64,000 nt of DNA from Xanthomonas hortorum pv. pelargonii (GTDB taxonomy: Bacteria; Pseudomonadota; Gammaproteobacteria; Xanthomonadales; Xanthomonadaceae), in NCBI RefSeq assembly GCF_024499015.1, contig NZ_CP098604.1, forward strand, positions 3,658,001 through 3,722,000. Reading direction: 5' to 3'. Of this stretch, positions 55,087-64,000 are shown piece after piece. Both the position numbers and the translations under genes were made by a program. The notes beneath the pieces were generated by a model. That model had not been told where the DNA came from. It saw nothing but the letters and a program-made list of their open reading frames with translations, and did not search any database. The stretch's first letter is position 1. The number at the start of each line of letters is the position of its first letter.

Positions 55087-56262
55087 ATGTCCATCGTCCG
55101 CATGACCGACCTCGATCTCTCCGGCAAGCGCGTGCTGATCCGCCAGGATCTCAACGTGCCGATCGACAACGGCCAGATCACCTCCGAGCAGCGCATCACC
55201 GCCTCGGTGCCCACCATCAAGCTGGCGCTGGAAAAGGGCGCTGCAGTGATGGTGACTTCGCACCTGGGCCGCCCCAAGGAAGGCAGCTGGACCGAAGAAG
55301 ATTCGCTGGCGCCGGTGGCGGCGCGCTTGAGCGCGCTGCTGGGCGTGGACGTGCCGCTGGTGCGCGACTGGGTCGACGGGGTCGAGGTGGCGCCGGGCCA
55401 GGTGGTGCTGCTGGAAAATTGCCGCATGAATGTCGGCGAGGGCAAGGACGACGAGACCCTGTCGCGCAAGTACGCCGCGCTATGCGATGTGTTCGTCATG
55501 GACGCCTTCGGCACCGCGCATCGCGCGCAGGCCTCCACGCATGGCGTGATCCGTTTCGCTCCGGTGGCTGCAGGCGGCCCGCTGTTGATGGCCGAGCTCG
55601 ATGCGCTGGCCAAGGCACTGGACAACCCGGCCAAGCCGCTGCTGGCGATCGTGGCCGGCAGCAAGGTCTCCACCAAGCTAGAGCTGCTGTCCAACCTGGT
55701 CAACAAGGTCGACCAGCTGATCGTCGGTGGCGGCATCGCCAATACCTTCATCGCCGCAGCCGGGCATGACGTGGGCAAGTCCTTGAACGAGCCGGACCTG
55801 ATTCCCACTGCCAACCAGATCGTGGCCGATGCCAAGCTGCGCGGCGCGGAGATTCCGTTGCCCACCGATGTGGTGGTTGCCAAGCAGTTCCTGCCCGATG
55901 CGCAGGCCACCGTGAAGTCGCTCGATGCCGTGGAGGCCGACGATCTGATTCTGGATATCGGCCCGCAGACCGCCAAGCGCTACGCCGAGCTGATCGCCAG
56001 CGCCGGCACCGTGGTGTGGAACGGCCCGGTGGGTGTGTTCGAATTCGAGCCCTTCAGCCATGGCACTGAAACCCTGGCGCGTGCGATCGCCAGCTCCAGG
56101 GCATTCTCGATTGCCGGCGGTGGCGACACCCTGGCCGCCGTGGACAAGTACGACATCGCCAAAGACGTCACCTACATCTCCACCGGCGGCGGCGCGTTCC
56201 TGGAGTTCCTGGAAGGCAAGACCCTGCCGGCGGTGGCCGCACTCGAGGCGCGCGGTAAGTGA
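55087..56262 (+). CDS. pgk: Phosphoglycerate kinase
   Basis: A 391-residue monomeric kinase that transfers phosphate from 1,3-bisphosphoglycerate to ADP in glycolysis. Substrate-binding blocks are visible: [31 protein letters not shown] and the nucleotide-side [33 protein letters not shown] and [13 protein letters not shown]. Length is typical. The start ATG at 55087 opens the expected [16 protein letters not shown]. It overlaps the HAD gene by four bases, giving an operon; pyk follows about 200 bp further on. Confidence 0.97.
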   Translation: MSIVRMTDLDLSGKRVLIRQDLNVPIDNGQITSEQRITASVPTIKLALEKGAAVMVTSHLGRPKEGSWTEEDSLAPVAARLSALLGVDVPLVRDWVDGVEVAPGQVVLLENCRMNVGEGKDDETLSRKYAALCDVFVMDAFGTAHRAQASTHGVIRFAPVAAGGPLLMAELDALAKALDNPAKPLLAIVAGSKVSTKLELLSNLVNKVDQLIVGGGIANTFIAAAGHDVGKSLNEPDLIPTANQIVADAKLRGAEIPLPTDVVVAKQFLPDAQATVKSLDAVEADDLILDIGPQTAKRYAELIASAGTVVWNGPVGVFEFEPFSHGTETLARAIASSRAFSIAGGGDTLAAVDKYDIAKDVTYISTGGGAFLEFLEGKTLPAVAALEARGK

Positions 56263-56912
56263 GTGCAGCCACGCTGTTCTTCGATCTGGATGGCACCCTG
56301 GTCGATTCGGAACCGGGCATCGTCGGTAGCATCGTGCATGCCTTCGACGAGGTGGGCCAGCCGCGTCCGTCGCCGCAGACCCTGCGCGCCTGGATCGGCC
56401 CGCCACTACGCGACAGTTTCACCGAGTGCTTTCCGGATGATCCGGAGCTGGTGCAGCGCACCTTGGCCGCCTACCGCGCGCGTTACGACGCGGTGGGCTG
56501 GACCGAACTGAGCGTGTTCGACGGTATCGGTGAGGTCGTCATCGACCTGCAGCGCGCCGGCCATCGCCTGGCGGTCGTGACCTCGAAGAACGAGCGCTAC
56601 GCGCGCCGTATCGTCGAGCATCTGCCCTTCGGTGCGTGCTTCGAGAACGTGATCGGCGCCAGCGAAGACGGCGAGCGCCGCTTCAAGCCCGACCTGATCG
56701 CCGAAGCATTGCGCCGTTTGCAGATCGAAAAAACCGGCTGCGTGATGATCGGCGACCGCCGCATGGATATCGATGGCGCCAATCACCACGGCATCCACAG
56801 CATCGGCGTGTTGTGGGGCTTCGGCGACGAAGCCGAACTGCGCGCCGCCGGTGCCGGCGCAATCGCACACAGCCCGGCCGAGTTGCCTGAATTGATCGAC
56901 GCAACTAAGTGA
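56259..56912 (+). CDS. HAD-superfamily hydrolase, phosphoglycolate phosphatase-like
   Basis: A 217-residue HAD phosphatase. Motif I is [14 protein letters not shown] (nucleophile Asp and general acid Asp), motif [15 protein letters not shown], motif III Lys in [12 protein letters not shown] and motif [20 protein letters not shown] helical cap ([16 protein letters not shown]...) fits the phosphoglycolate phosphatase/Gph type. The start is GTG at 56259, overlapping the pgk stop as GTGA. The substrate cannot be fixed; translational coupling with pgk suggests repair or removal of a glycolysis-derived phosphate ester. Confidence 0.88.
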   Translation: MSAATLFFDLDGTLVDSEPGIVGSIVHAFDEVGQPRPSPQTLRAWIGPPLRDSFTECFPDDPELVQRTLAAYRARYDAVGWTELSVFDGIGEVVIDLQRAGHRLAVVTSKNERYARRIVEHLPFGACFENVIGASEDGERRFKPDLIAEALRRLQIEKTGCVMIGDRRMDIDGANHHGIHSIGVLWGFGDEAELRAAGAGAIAHSPAELPELIDATK

Positions 56913-57120
56913 CGCTTGAAAAGTCTGTTCTTCACCGCCGCCGCGTTACGGTGGCAGCCCACAGTTTCAGCCCGCAGCGCGTCAGCGTGGTGCGGAAAGC
57001 GTACGTACTGTCCCGCACTGTCTTCAGGACATGCCGGAATGCAAGGGTGGCTATGCCGCAATGCCATCCTTGGTACGTGACGCGTGTGTTAAGTTTCGCG
57101 GCTTTTACAGGGAGGCCATC

Positions 57121-58587
57121 ATGAAAGAACGTCAACGCCGCACCAAGATCCTCGCAACGCTCGGACCGGCCACGGATCCGCCCGGTGTGCTGGACGCTTT
57201 GTTCAAGGCGGGCGTCAACGTGGTGCGCCTCAATTTCAGCCACGGCGACCCATCCGGCCAGGCCAAGCGTGCGGCCGAAGTACGCGCCGCTGCGGTGCGT
57301 GTCGGTGCCGAGGTCGGCATCCTGGCCGACCTGCCGGGCCCGAAGATCCGCATCGAGCGCTTTGCCGAAGGCAAGATCAAGCTGATCATGGGCGAGCGCT
57401 TCGACCTGGTGGCCGATGCCAATGCCCCGGCCGGCGATCAGCATCAGGTGGGCGTCAGCTACCTGGGCCTGCCGCAGGACGTCACTGCAGGCGACGTGCT
57501 GCTGCTCGACGACGGCCTGGTGCAGTTGCAGGTCACCGAAGTGCAGGGCCAGCGCATCGTCACCACCGTGCTCAACGATGGCGTGTTGTCCGATCGCAAG
57601 GGGTTGAACAAGCAGGGCGGCGGCCTGTCGCTCGGCGCGCTGACCGAGCGCGACAAGGAACTGATCGGCATCGTCGCCAAGATCGGCGTGGACTTCATCG
57701 CGGTGTCGTTCTGCCGCAACGCCGAAGACATGAACGATGCGCGCCGCATCGCGCGTCAGCACGGTTGCGATGCCGCGCTGGTGTCCAAGATCGAGCGCAC
57801 CGAAGCGATCGAGAACCTGGTCGAAATCGTCGAAGCCTCCGACGTGGTGATGGTGGCGCGCGGCGATCTGGGCGTGGAAATCGGCGATGCCGAATTGCCG
57901 GGCCTGCAGAAGAAGATCATCCGCGAATCGCTGGCGCAGAACAAAGTGGTCATCACTGCCACGCAGATGCTGCAGTCGATGGTGGAAAGCCCGATCCCGA
58001 CCCGCGCCGAAGTGCTGGACGTTGCCAATGCGGTCATCGACGGCACCGATGCGGTAATGCTCTCGGCCGAAACCGCGGCCGGTGCCTATCCGGTGCGTGC
58101 GGTGGAAGCGATGGCGCGCATCTGTCTGGGTGCCGAGCGCCAGTTCGAATTCGACACCGACTTCGAAGCCGCGCAACGCAACCTGCAGCGCGCCGACCAG
58201 GCGATCGCGATGGCGACCATGTTCCTGTCCGAGCACATCGGTCTGGCCGGTGTGGTCGCGTTGACCGAATCCGGCGGCACGCCGCGTTACCTGTCGCGCT
58301 TCCGCTCCAACATGCCGATCTACGCCTTCACCCGTCACGATGGCGCGCGCCGCCACATGGCGATGATGCGTGGCGTGTTCCCGATCAGCTTCGACAGCCG
58401 CGGCCTGACCCCGCGCGAAGCCGCACGTGCGGCGATCCGTCTGCTGGTGGAGAACGAGCGCATGGGACCTGGCGACCGTGTGGTATTCACCAGCGGCGAG
58501 CATATGGAAACCCACGGCGCCACCAACACGCTGCGCCTGCTGGAAGTGGGCGAAGACGGCCGCGCCAGCGGACTGGGCGAGCTGTAG
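57121..58587 (+). CDS. pyk: Pyruvate kinase
   Basis: A 488-residue enzyme making pyruvate and ATP from phosphoenolpyruvate. Conserved blocks: TKILATLGPATDPPGVLDAL and VVRLNFSHGDPS near the N-terminus, the LPGPKIRIERF B-domain entry, the catalytic lysine region ALVSKIERTEAIENL, VMVARGDLGVEIG and ATQMLQSMVESPIPTRAEVL. The C-terminal effector domain is present (ARAAIRLLVENERMGPGDRV). ATG at 57121 is preceded by AGGGAGG and gives the normal N-terminus; the frame is open 30 codons further upstream. No terminator is obvious. Confidence 0.97.
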   Translation: MKERQRRTKILATLGPATDPPGVLDALFKAGVNVVRLNFSHGDPSGQAKRAAEVRAAAVRVGAEVGILADLPGPKIRIERFAEGKIKLIMGERFDLVADANAPAGDQHQVGVSYLGLPQDVTAGDVLLLDDGLVQLQVTEVQGQRIVTTVLNDGVLSDRKGLNKQGGGLSLGALTERDKELIGIVAKIGVDFIAVSFCRNAEDMNDARRIARQHGCDAALVSKIERTEAIENLVEIVEASDVVMVARGDLGVEIGDAELPGLQKKIIRESLAQNKVVITATQMLQSMVESPIPTRAEVLDVANAVIDGTDAVMLSAETAAGAYPVRAVEAMARICLGAERQFEFDTDFEAAQRNLQRADQAIAMATMFLSEHIGLAGVVALTESGGTPRYLSRFRSNMPIYAFTRHDGARRHMAMMRGVFPISFDSRGLTPREAARAAIRLLVENERMGPGDRVVFTSGEHMETHGATNTLRLLEVGEDGRASGLGEL

Positions 58588-58937
58588 TCACGCCTGTTTG
58601 GTGATGCCGCAGCGCGCGTGCGAAACGCGCGCTGTGTGGTGATCGCGAGGACAAACACAACGGCGGCCTGCGGGTCGCCGTTGTGCTGTGTGGCATGTTC
58701 GGGTGAGGTCTGTTGCGGACCGTTTGCGCACGCAAGACGCCAGACAAGACCCATGCGCGCATCCGCCCGATGCGCGGCCACCGGCATCGTCGGCATGCGT
58801 GCACATCGCGATGCGCGCCGCGCCACACATCCTGTCACGCAGGACACGTGTAATCGGTTGCAGACATTCCGTGAAGGAATGTCTGCGACTTTCGTCGCTA
58901 TACTTTCGTTCTCCCCCGCAGCTGCCACAGGAACTAC
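58588..58937. other. 350-bp gap between pyk and fba
   Basis: No gene is supported. The right end holds the fba control region described separately (inverted repeat 58861-58885 and TATACT at 58899-58904). The rest shows no terminator or other recognisable element. Confidence 0.5.
58861..58904 (+). promoter_or_regulatory. fba control region: 10-bp inverted repeat overlapping the -35 area
   Basis: CAGACATTCC-gtgaa-GGAATGTCTG is a perfect 10-bp inverted repeat at 58861-58885. TATACT at 58899-58904 looks like a -10, and a standard 17-bp spacer would put the -35 inside the right arm, where no TTGACA-like hexamer exists. An operator or activator site is therefore likely. Confidence 0.6.
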
Positions 58938-59942
58938 ATGAGCATCGAACAGCTTGCCGAAACCGCCCAGGCTATGGTCGCCCCGGGCAAGGGCATCATC
59001 GCCATCGACGAATCGACCAGCACGATCGCCAAGCGTTTTGCCAGCGTCGGCATCGAGAACATCGAAGAAAACCGTCGTGCGTACCGCGAACTGCTGCTGA
59101 CCACGCCCAAGCTGAGCGACTACATCTCCGGCGCCATCCTGTTCGACGAGACCATCCGTCAGAAGACCAAGGACGGCGTGCCGTTCGCCGAGTACATGAC
59201 CGCCCACGGCATCATTCCGGGCATCAAGGTCGACAAGGGTGCGCAGCCGCTGGCCGGCATGCCGGGCGAGCTGGTCACCGAAGGCCTGGACGGTCTGCGC
59301 GCGCGGTTGGAGGAGTACTACACGCTGGGCGCACGCTTCGCCAAGTGGCGTGCGGTCATCAACATCGGCGAAGACATCCCGTCCGGCACCTGCATCGAGG
59401 CCAATTCGCATGCGCTGGCGCGTTACGCCGCGCTGTGCCAGGAGCAGGGCCTGGTACCGATGGTCGAGCCGGAAGTGATCATGGACGGCAGCCACGACAT
59501 TGAGACCTGTTACGAAGTCACCGAAGCCACGCTGCGTTCGCTGTTCGGCGCACTGTATGAGCAGAATGTCGTGCTCGAAGGCACCATCCTGAAGGCCTCG
59601 ATGGTCATCTCCGGCAAGGGCTGCGAAGAGCAGGCCGGCATCGAAGAAGTGGCCGAGTCCACCGTGATGTGCCTGAAGTCGACCGTGCCGGCGATCCTGC
59701 CGGGCATCGTGTTCCTGTCCGGCGGCCAGAGCGACGAGCAGTCCACCGCGCACCTCAACGAGATGCACCAGCTCGGCAATCTGCCGTGGCCGCTGAGCTT
59801 CTCCTACGGCCGTGCGATGCAGCAGGCCGCACTGAAGCTGTGGGCCAAGGACATGACCGGCAACTTCGCCAAGGCGCAGCAGATCATCTATGAGCGCGCC
59901 AAGGAAAATGGCCTGGCCGCGCTGGGCAAGTGGAAGGGCTGA
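58938..59942 (+). CDS. fba: Fructose-bisphosphate aldolase, class I
   Basis: A 334-residue class I (Schiff-base) aldolase that splits fructose 1,6-bisphosphate in glycolysis and acts in gluconeogenesis. AQAMVAPGKGIIAIDESTST near the start, KWRAVINIGEDIPSGTCIEA and VLEGTILKASMVISGKG (Schiff-base Lys219) identify the animal/plant-like class I type rather than the metal-dependent class II common in many bacteria. The C-terminal FLSGGQSDEQSTAHLNEMHQ is also typical. Terminator follows. Confidence 0.96.
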   Translation: MSIEQLAETAQAMVAPGKGIIAIDESTSTIAKRFASVGIENIEENRRAYRELLLTTPKLSDYISGAILFDETIRQKTKDGVPFAEYMTAHGIIPGIKVDKGAQPLAGMPGELVTEGLDGLRARLEEYYTLGARFAKWRAVINIGEDIPSGTCIEANSHALARYAALCQEQGLVPMVEPEVIMDGSHDIETCYEVTEATLRSLFGALYEQNVVLEGTILKASMVISGKGCEEQAGIEEVAESTVMCLKSTVPAILPGIVFLSGGQSDEQSTAHLNEMHQLGNLPWPLSFSYGRAMQQAALKLWAKDMTGNFAKAQQIIYERAKENGLAALGKWKG

Positions 59943-59983
59943 TCGGTTGACGACGGCTGCAAGGCCGTCGCATCGATAAGACG

Positions 59984-60013
59984 AAACGCCGGCAGCAATG
60001 CCGGCGTTTTTAT
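59984..60013 (+). terminator. Rho-independent terminator after fba
   Basis: AAACGCCGGC / GCCGGCGTTT perfect 10-bp stem with 6-nt loop (59984-60009), followed by TTTT-containing sequence. A smaller GACGGC/GCCGTC hairpin precedes it at about 59952-59969. Confidence 0.85.
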
Positions 60014-60143
60014 TTGCCTCGATCAGGAGCGATAGCGCTGATCGGGCGCGATTCCGGGCCACACCTTCATACGGCACTGAAGTCGTTGAAAGACTGTCGG
60101 CGGCAGTGATGGCTCTGCACGTCAATCGCCTTGCCAAAACGCA

Positions 60144-60165
60144 ACGAGCGCCTCGCGGCGCTCGT
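60144..60165 (-). terminator. Probable terminator after the macrodomain gene
   Basis: ACGAGCGCC / GGCGCTCGT perfect 9-bp stem, loop TCGC; on the minus strand it is followed by TGCGTTTTGG. Confidence 0.55.
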
Positions 60166-60188
60166 CACTTCAACCTTTGCATCGCGCC

Positions 60189-60728
60189 TCAGGCAGCCGC
60201 AATTTCCTGCGCGGCCAATGCCTGCTGATACGCCTTGAAGGTCGCCTCGTTGTAGGCCACCAGCACGATGTGTTTGGGCACCTTGTGCGAGCGCTGCCAG
60301 TCGCGCGTTTCGGTCACGGCAATGCGTGCGGCCTGATACAACGGGTATCCGTAGATGCCGCAACTGATCGCCGGAAAGGCGATCGAATGCAGCATCATCT
60401 GCTCGGCAAGTTTCAGTGACTGCCAGTAGCAATTGGCGAGTTGTTCCGGCTCGTTGTGCTTGCCGTCGCGCCACACCGGACCGACGGTATGGAACACATG
60501 GCGCGCCTTCAGATCGAAGCCGTCGGTGATGCGGATTTCGCCGGTCGGGCAGCGCACGCCCGGGCGCACTTGCGGTAACGCTTCGCAGGCTTCCAGCAAA
60601 CGCGGGCCGGCAGCACGATGGATGGCCCCATCGACGCCACTGCCGCCCAACAACGATTCGTTGGCGGCGTTGACGATGACGTCGACGTCGAGTTCGGTGA
60701 TGTCGCCTTGCCAGACTTCGATCTTCAT
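60189..60728 (-). CDS. Macrodomain protein, O-acetyl-ADP-ribose deacetylase-like
   Basis: A 179-residue single-domain macro protein. ADP-ribose-binding blocks are visible: WQGDITELDVDVIVNAANESLLGGSGVDGAIHRAAG at the N-terminus (the GDIT and NAANxxLLGGGG-like motifs, here with Ser), and AFPAISCGIYGYPLYQAARIA in the second half. Such proteins remove ADP-ribose or O-acetyl groups from ADP-ribose derivatives in the cytosol. Length is normal for the YmdB class. It is transcribed convergently toward fba and is apparently monocistronic. Confidence 0.93.
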   Translation of the reverse strand: MKIEVWQGDITELDVDVIVNAANESLLGGSGVDGAIHRAAGPRLLEACEALPQVRPGVRCPTGEIRITDGFDLKARHVFHTVGPVWRDGKHNEPEQLANCYWQSLKLAEQMMLHSIAFPAISCGIYGYPLYQAARIAVTETRDWQRSHKVPKHIVLVAYNEATFKAYQQALAAQEIAAA

Positions 60729-60936
60729 AGCGCGATAGTTAACGGATTTGCATGAGGAACGCGTGATGGGGCGCGCGTTGCGGAATAGGCACGCTATCGC
60801 CCATTCATCTCATCTGCTGCGACCGCCCGGCGCGCGTACGTCGATGCCGCGCGTCGATGGCATGCTGCGACTGTGCGAAGGTACCGATGTGATCGATCGG
60901 ATCAATCGCAACGCAGATGTCACCGACAATCGAGAG

Positions 60937-61443
60937 CTACAACCAGCGCCGCACGCGCGCGCAATAGGCGCTGTAATGGCGGCCGAATTCACTGCGCAGG
61001 CGCGCTTCTTCGAACGGAATGACGTAGAGCTGCAAGGCCAGCCATGGCAGCGGCAACAGCGCAGCCGCCCACAGCAGACCCAGCTGCAGACATAGGCCGA
61101 CGTAGCTCAGCACCAGCGCTAGATACATCGGATTGCGGGTGAAGCGATACGGGCCGTCCAGCACCAGCCGCGAGGGATGGCCGCTGGGCATGATGGTAGT
61201 GCGCCGGCGCGCGAACAGGATGAAGCAGCTCACCGCCAGCGCCAGCCCGAGACCGGCGATGCCGCCGCCGGCCAGCTCGATCCACGCCAACGGGATTGGC
61301 GCAGGCACAGGCAGGTTCAATGCGCTTTGCAGCCAGGCACCCAGGCCCAGTGCCAGCGCAAAATGAGCAGGCGAGGTGATCTTGACCAGCCATGGCGCCC
61401 GCGCGGTGCGGGTGTCGCTGTGTCCGTACGGCCGGTTGCTCAC
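60937..61443 (-). CDS. Isoprenylcysteine carboxyl methyltransferase-family membrane protein
   Basis: A 168-residue inner-membrane protein with four hydrophobic segments. The C-terminal half has the ICMT/PEMT family signature: HPSRLVLDGPYRFTRNPMYL followed by two helices and IPFEEARLRSEFGRHYSAYC, which resembles the S-adenosylmethionine-binding end of isoprenylcysteine methyltransferases. Bacterial members are often called methyltransferases but their substrates are unknown. No operon partner. The 208-bp gap to the macrodomain gene shows nothing identifiable. Confidence 0.85.
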   Translation of the reverse strand: MSNRPYGHSDTRTARAPWLVKITSPAHFALALGLGAWLQSALNLPVPAPIPLAWIELAGGGIAGLGLALAVSCFILFARRRTTIMPSGHPSRLVLDGPYRFTRNPMYLALVLSYVGLCLQLGLLWAAALLPLPWLALQLYVIPFEEARLRSEFGRHYSAYCARVRRWL

Positions 61444-61644
61444 ACTGTGTCTCCCTGCATCACGGCCGCCATCCTAACGTTTCCTTGATATGGACGGGAG
61501 TGCACGGGTGCCGTAGTGCGAGCTGCTCCGCACACAACGATCTACAAAAAGCTTTGCGATGTCCGAGGTATCTGCGGCACCATGCGATTGCATGACGCGA
61601 TCGCATGCCGAGGAAGGCGAGGCCGATGATTGGACCGACCACAA

Positions 61645-61674
61645 ACAAAAAGGCCGCGCTGTGGGCGCGGCCTT
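61645..61674 (-). terminator. Rho-independent terminator after cysK
   Basis: On the minus strand AAGGCCGCGC / GCGCGGCCTT with a 5-nt loop is followed by TTTTTG, 23 bp past the cysK stop. Confidence 0.9.
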
Positions 61675-61696
61675 GCATGCAGACACAACGCGACGA

Positions 61697-62656
61697 TCAG
61701 GGCAGACCGGCCAACCAATCGTCGTCGGAGCCTTCGTTGATGTCGGCGAACAGCGGCGTGGAGAAGTAACGCTCGCCGGTATCGGGCAGCATTGCCAGGA
61801 TGACGGCGCCGGGCACCGCGCTTTCGGCCACGCGCAATGCAGTGGCGACGGTGGCGCCGCCGGAGATGCCGGTGAAGATGCCTTCCTCGGCGGCCAGGCG
61901 ACGGGCCACAGTGATCCCATCGGTGTCTTCCACGCTCAGTACTTCATGCGCGACATCGCGATTGAGCACCTCCGGCACGAAGTCCGGGGTCCAGCCCTGG
62001 ATCTTGTGCGGCTTCCAGTCCTGGCCCTGCAGCAAGGCGGCGCCGGCCGGCTCGGTGGCGGTGATGCGTACTTCCGGGCGGGCCACGCGCAGCACTTCGC
62101 CCACGCCAGTGAGCGTGCCGCCGGTGCCCCAGCCGGTGACGAAATGGTCCAGCCGGTGGCCGGCGAAATCGCGCAGGATTTCGGCCGCGGTGGTGTTGCG
62201 GTGGTAGGCCGGATTGGCCGGATTGGCGAACTGGCTGGCCAGGAACCAGCCGTGCTGCTCGGCCAGTTCCTTGGCCTTGCGCACCATGCCGCTACCGCGC
62301 TCGGCGGCCGGGGTCAGGATCACCTTGGCGCCATACGCGCGCATCAGCTTGCGGCGCTCGATGGAGAAGGTTTCCACCATGGTGGCGACGAATTTGTAGC
62401 CGCGCGCGGCGGCGACCATTGCCAGCGCCACGCCGGTGTTGCCGGAAGTGGCCTCGACAATGGTGTCGCCGGGCTTGAGCAGGCCGCGCTGCTCGGCGTC
62501 CAGGACGATCGCCAGCGCCAGCCGGTCCTTGACCGAGCCGCCCGGATTGAACGCCTCGACCTTGACGTACAGGGTCACGTGCTCGGGCGCGAGGCGATGG
62601 AGCTTGACCACCGGGGTACGGCCGATGGTGTCGAGGATGTTGTCGTACAGGGCCAT
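61697..62656 (-). CDS. cysK: Cysteine synthase A (O-acetylserine sulfhydrylase)
   Basis: A 319-residue PLP enzyme making cysteine from O-acetylserine and sulfide. The PLP lysine is Lys43 in NPGGSVKDRLAL; TSGNTG at 70-75 binds the substrate carboxylate; GWGTGGTLTGVGEVL binds the PLP phosphate. Length fits CysK rather than CysM (~300) narrowly; assignment to CysK rests on the overall pattern and is moderately sure. It lies 16 bp downstream of cysG on the same strand, linking sulfite reduction cofactor synthesis with cysteine formation. Terminator present. Confidence 0.94.
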   Translation of the reverse strand: MALYDNILDTIGRTPVVKLHRLAPEHVTLYVKVEAFNPGGSVKDRLALAIVLDAEQRGLLKPGDTIVEATSGNTGVALAMVAAARGYKFVATMVETFSIERRKLMRAYGAKVILTPAAERGSGMVRKAKELAEQHGWFLASQFANPANPAYHRNTTAAEILRDFAGHRLDHFVTGWGTGGTLTGVGEVLRVARPEVRITATEPAGAALLQGQDWKPHKIQGWTPDFVPEVLNRDVAHEVLSVEDTDGITVARRLAAEEGIFTGISGGATVATALRVAESAVPGAVILAMLPDTGERYFSTPLFADINEGSDDDWLAGLP

Positions 62657-62672
62657 GGGGTCTCCGTCGGAA

Positions 62673-63878
62673 TCAGGCTGCGTGGGCGAGTGTGGGCGCG
62701 TCGGGCGTTGCGATGGGTGAGTGCGGGGGCGGCCGGGCGGTCAACGGCGGTGCGCCGAACCAGTGCAGGCTGGCGGCCAGCCCGGCGACCTCGCCCAGAA
62801 TCAGCAAGGCCGGTGCGCGCACGGCGTGCTGCTGCGCGGTGGCGGCCAGGCTGGCGAGGGTGCCGGTGATCACGCGTTGCTGCGGGCGCGAGCCGTTTTC
62901 CACCAGCGCGAATGGTGTGGCGGGCGCGCGGCCGGCCTGCAACAGGCGTTGCTGGATGCCGTCCAGGCCCGCCACACCCATGTAGAAGGCCAGGGTCTGG
63001 CGTTCCTGGCCGAGCGCCTGCCAGTCCAGCGTGTCCAGCGAATCCTTGCAGTGCGCGGTGATCAGCCGCAGCGATTGCGCGTGGTCGCGATGGGTGAGCG
63101 GAATGCCTGCGTAGGCAGCGCAGGCGATCGCGGCGGTGATGCCGGGAATGACCTGGAAGCCGATGCCGTGCGCGCGCAGGAACTCCAGCTCTTCGCCGCC
63201 GCGGCCGAACACGAACGGATCGCCGCCTTTCAGCCGCACCACGCGGCGCCCGGCGCGAGCGTGCTCCAGCATTAGCGCGTGGATCTGCTCCTGGCGGGTG
63301 CTGTGGCCTTGGGCGGCCTTGCCCACTTCCACGCGCAGTGCGTCGCGACGTGCCAGGCGCAGGATCTGTGGGCTGACCAGGCGATCGTAGAGCAGCACAT
63401 CGGCCTGGCGCAGTGCGCGCAACGCATGCCGGGTGAGCAGGCCGGGATCGCCGGGGCCGGCGCCGACCAGGGTCACGCTGCCGGGGGCCAGCGTGCCGAC
63501 TGCGGTACGGGGCGTGGGGGATGCTGCGGGTGTCGCTGCTGAAGCGGCCGGGGTAGCGTCGTGCGTGAGCAGGCGGCGCGCGGTGGCTGCAGCGCGTAGG
63601 GCTTCGTTGAGTTCGGCTGTCGCGCTGGCGGCGATGGTCAGCCAGACCGGTTGGTCGGGCAGTTCCAGCCACGCCGGGTCGAACCCGCCCAGCAGCCAGC
63701 GCACCTGCCCGGCCTGCACCCAGTTGCGCAATTGCATGGTGAGTTCCGGTGCACCCACCAACGGCAGCGCGCCGGCCTGCAGCAGCCCGGCGGTGGCGCG
63801 CTCGGCATCGGCGCCGCCGCCGACCACCAAGACGGCACGGCCACGCAGGTCGGCAATGAGCGGGAACACAGGGGGCAC
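62673..63878 (-). CDS. cysG: Siroheme synthase CysG, N-terminal module shortened
   Basis: A 401-residue protein. The C-terminal uroporphyrinogen III methyltransferase domain (about 134-375) is complete: [60 protein letters not shown] and [20 protein letters not shown]. The N-terminal domain keeps only the NAD-binding half ([18 protein letters not shown], to about residue 108, LLTHDATP) and then passes through an Ala/Pro/Thr linker into the methyltransferase. The central dimerisation/chelatase part of canonical CysG (~457 residues) is missing. Siroheme is needed for sulfite reductase, consistent with cysK downstream. The start is followed upstream by a divergent promoter region. Confidence 0.9.
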   Translation of the reverse strand: MPPVFPLIADLRGRAVLVVGGGADAERATAGLLQAGALPLVGAPELTMQLRNWVQAGQVRWLLGGFDPAWLELPDQPVWLTIAASATAELNEALRAAATARRLLTHDATPAASAATPAASPTPRTAVGTLAPGSVTLVGAGPGDPGLLTRHALRALRQADVLLYDRLVSPQILRLARRDALRVEVGKAAQGHSTRQEQIHALMLEHARAGRRVVRLKGGDPFVFGRGGEELEFLRAHGIGFQVIPGITAAIACAAYAGIPLTHRDHAQSLRLITAHCKDSLDTLDWQALGQERQTLAFYMGVAGLDGIQQRLLQAGRAPATPFALVENGSRPQQRVITGTLASLAATAQQHAVRAPALLILGEVAGLAASLHWFGAPPLTARPPPHSPIATPDAPTLAHAA

Positions 63879-64000
63879 GGCAGGGGCATCGAGAAGGGAG
63901 GGCCAGACCGTAACGCCGGCATATAGCCGTCGGAAATGACTTCATACACCCTGGAAATAGCGTTCGGTTATAAGCTGGCCCATAGAACTCCTCTACAGTC
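63879..64000. other. Divergent control region at the right edge, upstream of cysG
   Basis: This 122-bp stretch has a less GC-rich patch (GTTATAAGCTGGCCCATAG near 63967-63985). A TATAAG could be a -10 for a plus-strand gene beyond the window, in Xanthomonas plausibly cysB, but no coding sequence is visible here. Confidence 0.4.

Noticed and set aside
54774..55105. Short plus-strand frames between DUF3999 and pgk
   Set aside because: They end in the GATTCCC repeat block and have arginine/serine-rich shadow composition.
59952..59969. GACGGC/GCCGTC hairpin after fba as a separate regulatory element
   Set aside because: It lies directly before the strong fba terminator and is short; no independent role can be supported.

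Overview
The window is chromosomal DNA from a high-GC gammaproteobacterium, almost certainly a Xanthomonas or a close relative. I infer this from the gene content and order (PBP1A divergent from pilMNOPQ; moxR/DUF58/VWA/bat operon; gapA, pgk, pyk and class I fba close together), the abundance of TonB-dependent receptors, and intergenic repeats of the Xanthomonas type. Most of the window is housekeeping sequence, densely packed, with many ATGA stop/start overlaps. I saw no rRNA, tRNA, CRISPR array, complete insertion sequence or prophage.

Layout. 1-4.8 kb: 3' end of spoT, ridA, recG, a nucleoside hydrolase and rpmE2 (zinc-free L31). 5-7 kb: citrate synthase and a conserved hypothetical. 7.3-14.9 kb: PBP1A facing away from the type IV pilus alignment/secretin operon pilMNOPQ. 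15.2-22.3 kb: MoxR ATPase, DUF58, DUF4381, two VWA proteins and BatD, an envelope-associated operon. 22.3-23.0 kb: a gene-free stretch with two inverted copies of a ~105-nt hairpin repeat. 23.0-26.6 kb: a dicarboxylate/amino-acid symporter and transketolase. 26.7-37.5 kb: accessory genes, namely an alpha/beta-hydrolase remnant, a Fur-box-preceded siderophore receptor, a divergent LysR/SDR pair, an L,D-transpeptidase/LytM pair, and a second TonB receptor next to a secreted phosphoinositide-type phospholipase C. 37.7-42.1 kb: an acetyl-CoA hydrolase/transferase, then a BlaI / BlaR1-like(TonB) / lipoprotein operon. 42.1-48.2 kb: modABC, an ETHE1-like metallo-beta-lactamase fold protein, an S1/P1 nuclease, tandem ompW genes (one with a perfect FNR-type site upstream) and an NTF2-like secreted protein. 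48.8-59.9 kb: central carbon genes gapA, pgk, pyk and fba, with a BamE-like protein and a DUF2339-DUF3999 pair between gapA and pgk. 60.2-63.9 kb: a macrodomain protein, an ICMT-like membrane protein, cysK and a shortened cysG.

The most notable observations are breaks in otherwise ordinary genes and unusual control regions. A single base (ACGA where ATGA is expected) removes both the pilN stop and the pilO start. A G-run frameshift splits the DUF2339 gene. CysG lacks the second half of its dehydrogenase/chelatase module. Two phased palindromes overlap the BlaI promoter. The BlaR1-like partner carries a TonB C-terminal domain instead of a beta-lactam sensor. I did not find a convincing wholly new multi-gene system; the BlaI/M56-TonB/lipoprotein operon and the phospholipase-TonB receptor pair are the best candidates for undescribed biology.
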